Shown one piece after another: positions 6,775 through 7,965 of a DNA stretch of 7,965 nt. The notes below the pieces were generated by a model that saw only the letters and a program-made list of their open reading frames with translations, was not told the origin of the DNA and did not search any database. This DNA is from Lachnospiraceae bacterium UBA7027 (GTDB lineage: Bacteria > Bacillota > Clostridia > Lachnospirales > Lachnospiraceae): assembly GCA_002494135.1 (NCBI GenBank), contig DLBG01000149.1, forward strand, positions 1-7,965, given 5' to 3'. The stretch's first letter is position 1; each line of letters begins with the position of its first letter. Position numbers and translations under genes: made by a program.

Positions 6775-6780
6775 TTTGGT

Positions 6781-7965
6781 ATGAAACAAAAAGAAATGAT
6801 TATTGTTCTCGATTTCGGTGGACAGTACAACCAGCTGATTGCAAGACGCGTCAGGGAATGCAATGTATATGCGGAAGTCTGGCCGTATACGAAAAGCCTT
6901 GAGGAGATTAAGGCAGCGAATCCGAAGGGGATTATTTTTACCGGCGGACCGAACAGTGTCTATGATGAAACATCGCCGCATTATGAAAAAGCAATTTTCG
7001 AGCTCGGGATTCCCATCCTGGGAATCTGCTACGGTTCACAGCTGATTGCATGGACACTCGGCGGAGAAGTGAAAACCGCACCGGTTTCCGAATACGGACG
7101 TACGCAGGTTCTGCTCGAAGGTGTAAAGAGTACGCTCTTACGCCATGTCAGCAAAAAGACTTCCGTCTGGATGAGCCATACGGATTACATTGCAAGCGTG
7201 CCGGAAGGATTCACGGTGACTTCCCATACGAAGGACTGTCCGGTAGCTTCCATGGAAAACAGGGAACGTAAAATCTATGCCACCCAGTTCCATCCCGAGG
7301 TTATGCATACCGAGGAAGGACAGACCATGCTTCGCAATTTCGTACTGGACATCTGCGAATGCAAAGGCGACTGGAGAATGGATTCCTTTGTACAGAATAA
7401 AATTGAGGAAATCCGTGAAAAGGTCGGAGACGGTAAAGTTTTACTTGCTCTTTCCGGCGGGGTGGATTCCTCCGTTGCGGCAGTTATGCTTTCCAAGGCT
7501 GTCGGGAAACAGCTGACCTGTGTCTTCGTGGATCAGGGGCTTCTTCGCAAGGACGAAGGCGATGAAGTGGAGGCCATCTTCGGACCGCAGGGCGCTTATG
7601 ATCTGAATTTTATCCGCGTTAATGCGGCGGAGAGATTTTATGAGAAATTAAAAGGTGTGGAGGAGCCGGAGCGAAAGAGGAAAATCATCGGCGAGGAATT
7701 TATCCGTGTCTTCGAAGAGGAAGCAAAGAAAATCGGTACCGTGGATTTTCTTGCACAGGGTACCATTTACCCCGATGTAATTGAATCCGGTCTCGGCAAA
7801 TCCGCCGTGATAAAGTCACACCACAATGTGGGAGGACTTCCCGATTATGTTGATTTCAAGGAAATCATTGAACCGCTTCGGATGCTCTTTAAGGACGAAG
7901 TAAGGAAAGCAGGTCTGGAACTCGGCCTTCCGGAGAAACTTGTATACCGTCAGCCGTTCCCGGGT
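6781..7965 (+). CDS. guaA: GMP synthase (glutamine-hydrolysing), first 395 residues (3' end cut by window)
   Basis: GuaA aminates XMP to GMP with ATP and ammonia from glutamine, the last step of the guanylate branch from IMP. The frame stays open to the right edge; a family length of about 510-525 means some 120 C-terminal residues, including the dimerisation domain, lie outside. The N-terminal class I glutaminase shows FTGGPNSVY at 53-61, nucleophile C83 in GICYGSQ, WMSHTDYI at 130-137, and H171 and E173 in QFHPEV. The ATP-pyrophosphatase domain has the PP-loop LALSGGVDSSV at 222-232, AQGTIYPDVIES at 325-336, KSHHNVGGLP at 345-354, and the final YRQPFPG of the family's XMP region. The position after CYG is Ser where E. 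coli has Met. It lies just past a strong terminator with no visible promoter, so its transcription is unclear. Identity is secure; this is not a stand-alone amidotransferase, because both domains are present in one frame. Confidence 0.97.
   Translation, partial: MKQKEMIIVLDFGGQYNQLIARRVRECNVYAEVWPYTKSLEEIKAANPKGIIFTGGPNSVYDETSPHYEKAIFELGIPILGICYGSQLIAWTLGGEVKTAPVSEYGRTQVLLEGVKSTLLRHVSKKTSVWMSHTDYIASVPEGFTVTSHTKDCPVASMENRERKIYATQFHPEVMHTEEGQTMLRNFVLDICECKGDWRMDSFVQNKIEEIREKVGDGKVLLALSGGVDSSVAAVMLSKAVGKQLTCVFVDQGLLRKDEGDEVEAIFGPQGAYDLNFIRVNAAERFYEKLKGVEEPERKRKIIGEEFIRVFEEEAKKIGTVDFLAQGTIYPDVIESGLGKSAVIKSHHNVGGLPDYVDFKEIIEPLRMLFKDEVRKAGLELGLPEKLVYRQPFPG

Noticed and set aside
6724..6780. Guanine riboswitch or other aptamer upstream of guaA
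   Set aside because: The 57-base gap is filled by the terminator hairpin and ribosome site; no three-way-junction purine aptamer fits.
1..7965. Mobile element, CRISPR array, toxin-antitoxin pair or other accessory system
   Set aside because: Every base outside short gaps belongs to six recognised housekeeping genes. I found no repeats, att-like sites, transposase motifs or small extra genes with ribosome sites.

Overview
The window is a gene-dense, one-directional stretch of core metabolism from a low-to-mid GC Gram-positive bacterium, most likely a clostridium of the Lachnospiraceae type. That placement is inferred from strong AGGAGG-type ribosome binding sites, the lysine route through LL-diaminopimelate aminotransferase (DapL), and protein variants (PurA, DapL, CarB C-terminus) that match my memory of that family. 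I ran no database search. All six genes are on the + strand. I see no mobile element, repeat array, CRISPR, tRNA or rRNA, and no gap over 300 bases without a gene.

Layout: (1) 1-1467, the C-terminal half of carB, cut by the left edge. (2) 1485-2297 dapF and 2294-3478 dapL, overlapping by 4 bases; DapL makes LL-diaminopimelate and DapF converts it to the meso form, so two consecutive steps of lysine and peptidoglycan synthesis are coupled. (3) A 92-base gap holding a good sigma-A-type promoter, an imperfect inverted repeat overlapping that promoter, and a small palindrome that includes the glmS ribosome binding site. (4) 3571-5409 glmS, then 5431-6723 purA, 21 bases apart. (5) A strong intrinsic terminator between purA and guaA. 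(6) 6781-7965, the first 395 codons of guaA, cut by the right edge.

How the genes work together: CarB (with CarA, outside the window), GlmS and GuaA belong to glutamine-dependent amidotransferases that feed pyrimidines/arginine, amino sugars and GMP. PurA commits IMP to AMP while GuaA finishes the GMP branch. DapL/DapF and GlmS both supply cell-wall precursors. The theme is nitrogen flow into nucleotides and wall precursors in growing cells.

I did not find a new biological system here. The points most worth a second look are a PurA with several changes at positions that contact IMP and GTP in the E. coli enzyme, a strong terminator placed only about 17 bases before the guaA start with no room for a promoter, and the compact glmS control region, which lacks the glmS ribozyme seen upstream of this gene in many Firmicutes.
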